Part shown: positions 62,530-64,000 of the stretch, one piece after another
Layout of the letters: each line of letters begins with the position of its first letter
Numbering within the stretch: the first letter of the stretch is position 1
Origin: Orenia metallireducens
Lineage (GTDB): Bacteria; Bacillota; Halanaerobiia; Halobacteroidales; Halobacteroidaceae
Length of the DNA: 64,000 nt
NCBI RefSeq assembly: GCF_001693735.1
Contig: NZ_LWDV01000008.1
Span: forward strand, 224,352 to 288,351
Direction: 5' to 3'
The notes under the pieces: model-generated
Databases searched by the model: none
What the model saw: the letters and a program-made list of their open reading frames with translations, nothing else
Told to the model about the DNA's origin: nothing
Translations under genes and position numbers: made by a program

Positions 62530-63192
62530 TTAAAATGAGATTATTATCCCACCTTCATTAGCATATACACTACTTAATCCCCCAGTTTCAACAATAATAA
62601 TATCTTTGAAGTTATACCTTTTTAGAATTTCTACTTTGAACTCTTCTGCTGTATTAGGTGCAAGAACCTTCTCTTCAAGATTCTTATCATATTCTCTGAT
62701 TATATCAATTAATTTCTTAAAAGCAAGTTTAGATCCTCGGGCTTTGTCAAATAAGCTTATCTCACCATCTTCTTCACCTAGAATTGGTTTAATTGATAAG
62801 AGTGAAGCTAATTTACCTTTAACCTTATTCATTCTATCAGATTTTATAAGATTATCTAAGGATTCAAGTAAGAAGAAGGTCTTCATCTCTTTAATGTATT
62901 TATTTACTTTATCTATAATTTGTAGTTTGCTTAATCTCTGTTCTACCAATTCAGTTATCTTTAAGCTGACTAAAGCTTCTCCTATTGAAGCACTGCAAGA
63001 ATCGAAGACATGTATAAACTTATCTTCAATCTCTTCTAAGAAGATATCTTTAGCTAAAAGGGCATTGTTGTAAGTGCTACTTAGTTTAGAGGTTAAAGTA
63101 ACTACAAAGATGCTCTCTTCACCTTTATAAGCTTCTATAAAAGAATAGGGGGAAGGGCTAGCGGTTTTAGGGCTATCCTTACTCTCTTTCAT
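62530..63192 (-). pseudogene. N-terminally truncated DegV family protein gene
   Basis: A 220-residue frame lacking the first 60-70 residues of DegV (normally about 280), that is, the ITDS start and first fatty-acid contact. It begins in the middle of the family pattern: KESKDSPKTASPSPYSF equals the usual PKTSQPSP, followed by TLTSKLSSTYNNA, FDSCSASIGEALV and a C-terminal IIIVETGGLSSVYANEGG. The frame stays open about 60 bases upstream (DVQNLLKIMKESKD) without a start codon or ribosome site, then a TGA. DegV proteins carry fatty acids to FakA kinase. Either a pseudogene or a relic; the body shows no internal lesion. Confidence 0.6.
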
Positions 63193-63465
63193 TATTTTAA
63201 GTAGGTTTTGGACATCAAAATTTTGATCGTCCCTATATCCTATATTGTATCAATTTATTAACTGATAATACAAGACTGTATTATATCTCTATTATTCTAA
63301 AATTAATCAATAAATTTCTCTACGAAAAAGGAGAAGGCTTCTTTTTATCGTACTAGATAGAGTAGGAGAGATTATTAATATAGTTGAGAATTCACATTTA
63401 GAGATTATTTGAATAAAGATAAATTGATGGAATATTACTTGGCTATTTAAGGAAGGAGATATCTA

Positions 63466-63984
63466 ATGCTTAATTCTGCTAAAATTAAGATTGTATTTCC
63501 CAATGGGGAGATAATTAAATGTGATGATTTGATTGCTTTGACCCGTAATTATAATAATCTTAGAGAGTTTCAACAGGTGCTTGTAGGTGATTGGAGCTTA
63601 GAGGATATAATAGATAATAAGTTATTTTTAAGTCAATTATTTGAAAATCAAATTAAAGAACATCTATCTAGTGAGGATAAGGCTATATTTGATAGTATCA
63701 TTTCTAAACAAGAAGAGGTAGAAAAGGATATAAAAAGTAGATTATCCTTTGAAGAAAGAGAGTTGTATGATGTTCTATTTCCAGAAAATAAGTTGTTCAT
63801 CTCAGGTAAGAACGATGAGGAGATAGATGAGGAAGGTTTGATGGATTTCTTTGAAGAATTATTAGATGATTTAGAAAATGATAAAGTTTATCAAAAGCAA
63901 AATCAAGGTCAGTCTCATTCAAAACTAGATTTTACAGATAAGATAATAGATTTAGAAGAATATAGAAAAAAGAAGTCTTATTAA
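63466..63984 (+). CDS. Acidic hypothetical protein
   Basis: A 172-residue protein, predicted cytosolic, with many Glu/Asp (DEEIDEEGLMDFFEELLDDL near residue 117-136) and helical content. No motif or membrane segment that I recognise. The start ATG follows AAGGAAGGAG. The C-terminus (IIDLEEYRKKKSY) is basic, with the stop inside a terminator palindrome. The gap on its left (63193-63465) shows nothing else besides the DegV remnant. Confidence 0.65.
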   Translation: MLNSAKIKIVFPNGEIIKCDDLIALTRNYNNLREFQQVLVGDWSLEDIIDNKLFLSQLFENQIKEHLSSEDKAIFDSIISKQEEVEKDIKSRLSFEERELYDVLFPENKLFISGKNDEEIDEEGLMDFFEELLDDLENDKVYQKQNQGQSHSKLDFTDKIIDLEEYRKKKSY

Positions 63985-63998
63985 AATAAGACTTCTTT
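63969..63998 (+). terminator. Terminator overlapping the last stop codon
   Basis: Stem AAAGAAGTCTTATT / AATAAGACTTCTTT; the stop codon at 63982 lies in the loop. Confidence 0.7.
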
Positions 63999-64000
63999 TG

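Noticed and set aside
62606..63073. 155-codon plus-strand frame across the DegV remnant
   Set aside because: The minus strand has recognisable DegV motifs; the plus frame is Ser/Leu-rich noise typical of a complement frame.

Overview
The window is about 64 kb of AT-rich chromosome. It most resembles a spore-forming, halophilic anaerobe of the order Halanaerobiales (Orenia/Halobacteroides-like); that placement is inference from gene content, not a database match. The Firmicute part of the signal is clear: scpA-scpB, ytfI-ytfJ, a DacF-type carboxypeptidase, rluB, spoVS, smc-ftsY-ylxM-ffh-rpsP-khpA-rimM-trmD-rplS-lepB-rbgA-rnhB, and yraN-comM, in nearly the order known from Bacilli and Clostridia. 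Two genes argue for an outer membrane: a type IV pilus secretin and a patatin protein with a probable C-terminal beta-barrel. Sporulation genes (spoVS, ytfJ/gerW) and a strikingly acidic major pilin fit a sporulating halophile.

Layout. 1-5.9 kb: a TetR regulator, ilvA-ridA, a DMT permease, and lysA behind a lysine riboswitch. 6.1-15.7 kb: a compact type IV pilus / type II secretion-like locus (pilB, pilC, major pilin, three minor pilins, pilM, pilN, pilO, a PilP/GspC-like gene, pilQ); no PilT or prepilin peptidase is present in the window. 16-28.3 kb: a DHH-CBS-CCA fusion, a site-2 protease, trpS, scpAB, a dead chemoreceptor gene, the ytfI-ytfJ-dac-rluB group, a radical SAM gene and spoVS. 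28.6-42.6 kb: smc, an unusual JAMM-like gene, then the SRP/ribosome/tRNA modification block. 42.6-49 kb: an accessory insert that splits rnhB from yraN-comM: a small minus-strand gene, a large hybrid sensor kinase, a decayed iron-alcohol dehydrogenase and a ferredoxin-type aldo/keto reductase behind a MerR-type promoter. 49-64 kb: yraN-comM, two membrane proteins of unknown role, a GGDEF protein with a Fur-like box over its promoter, a HAD hydrolase, an MFS permease, the patatin-barrel protein, a decayed SLC13-type permease next to an intact SulP transporter, an N-terminally truncated DegV gene and an acidic orphan.

How parts may work together. RidA clears the enamine/imine made by IlvA. The pilus genes form one morphogenetic unit; PilB carries MshEN repeats of the kind that bind c-di-GMP in some homologues, and the window also encodes a diguanylate cyclase that looks iron-regulated, so a c-di-GMP link to piliation is possible. 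SMC works with ScpA/ScpB; FtsY works with Ffh.

Non-genic DNA is rich in structure. There is a MITE-like family with 15-bp terminal inverted repeats (best copies 808-1236 and 39609-40058), and two families of short hairpin-forming spacers built from GTAAC/GTGAC or CAACTGT units occur between genes and inside the MITE-like elements. Three multi-lesion pseudogenes and one truncated gene show active gene decay. The most interesting protein is at 32302-33435: an internally duplicated JAMM/MPN-like polypeptide in which only the second copy keeps the metal-site residues. No rRNA, tRNA, CRISPR array or intact transposase gene was seen.
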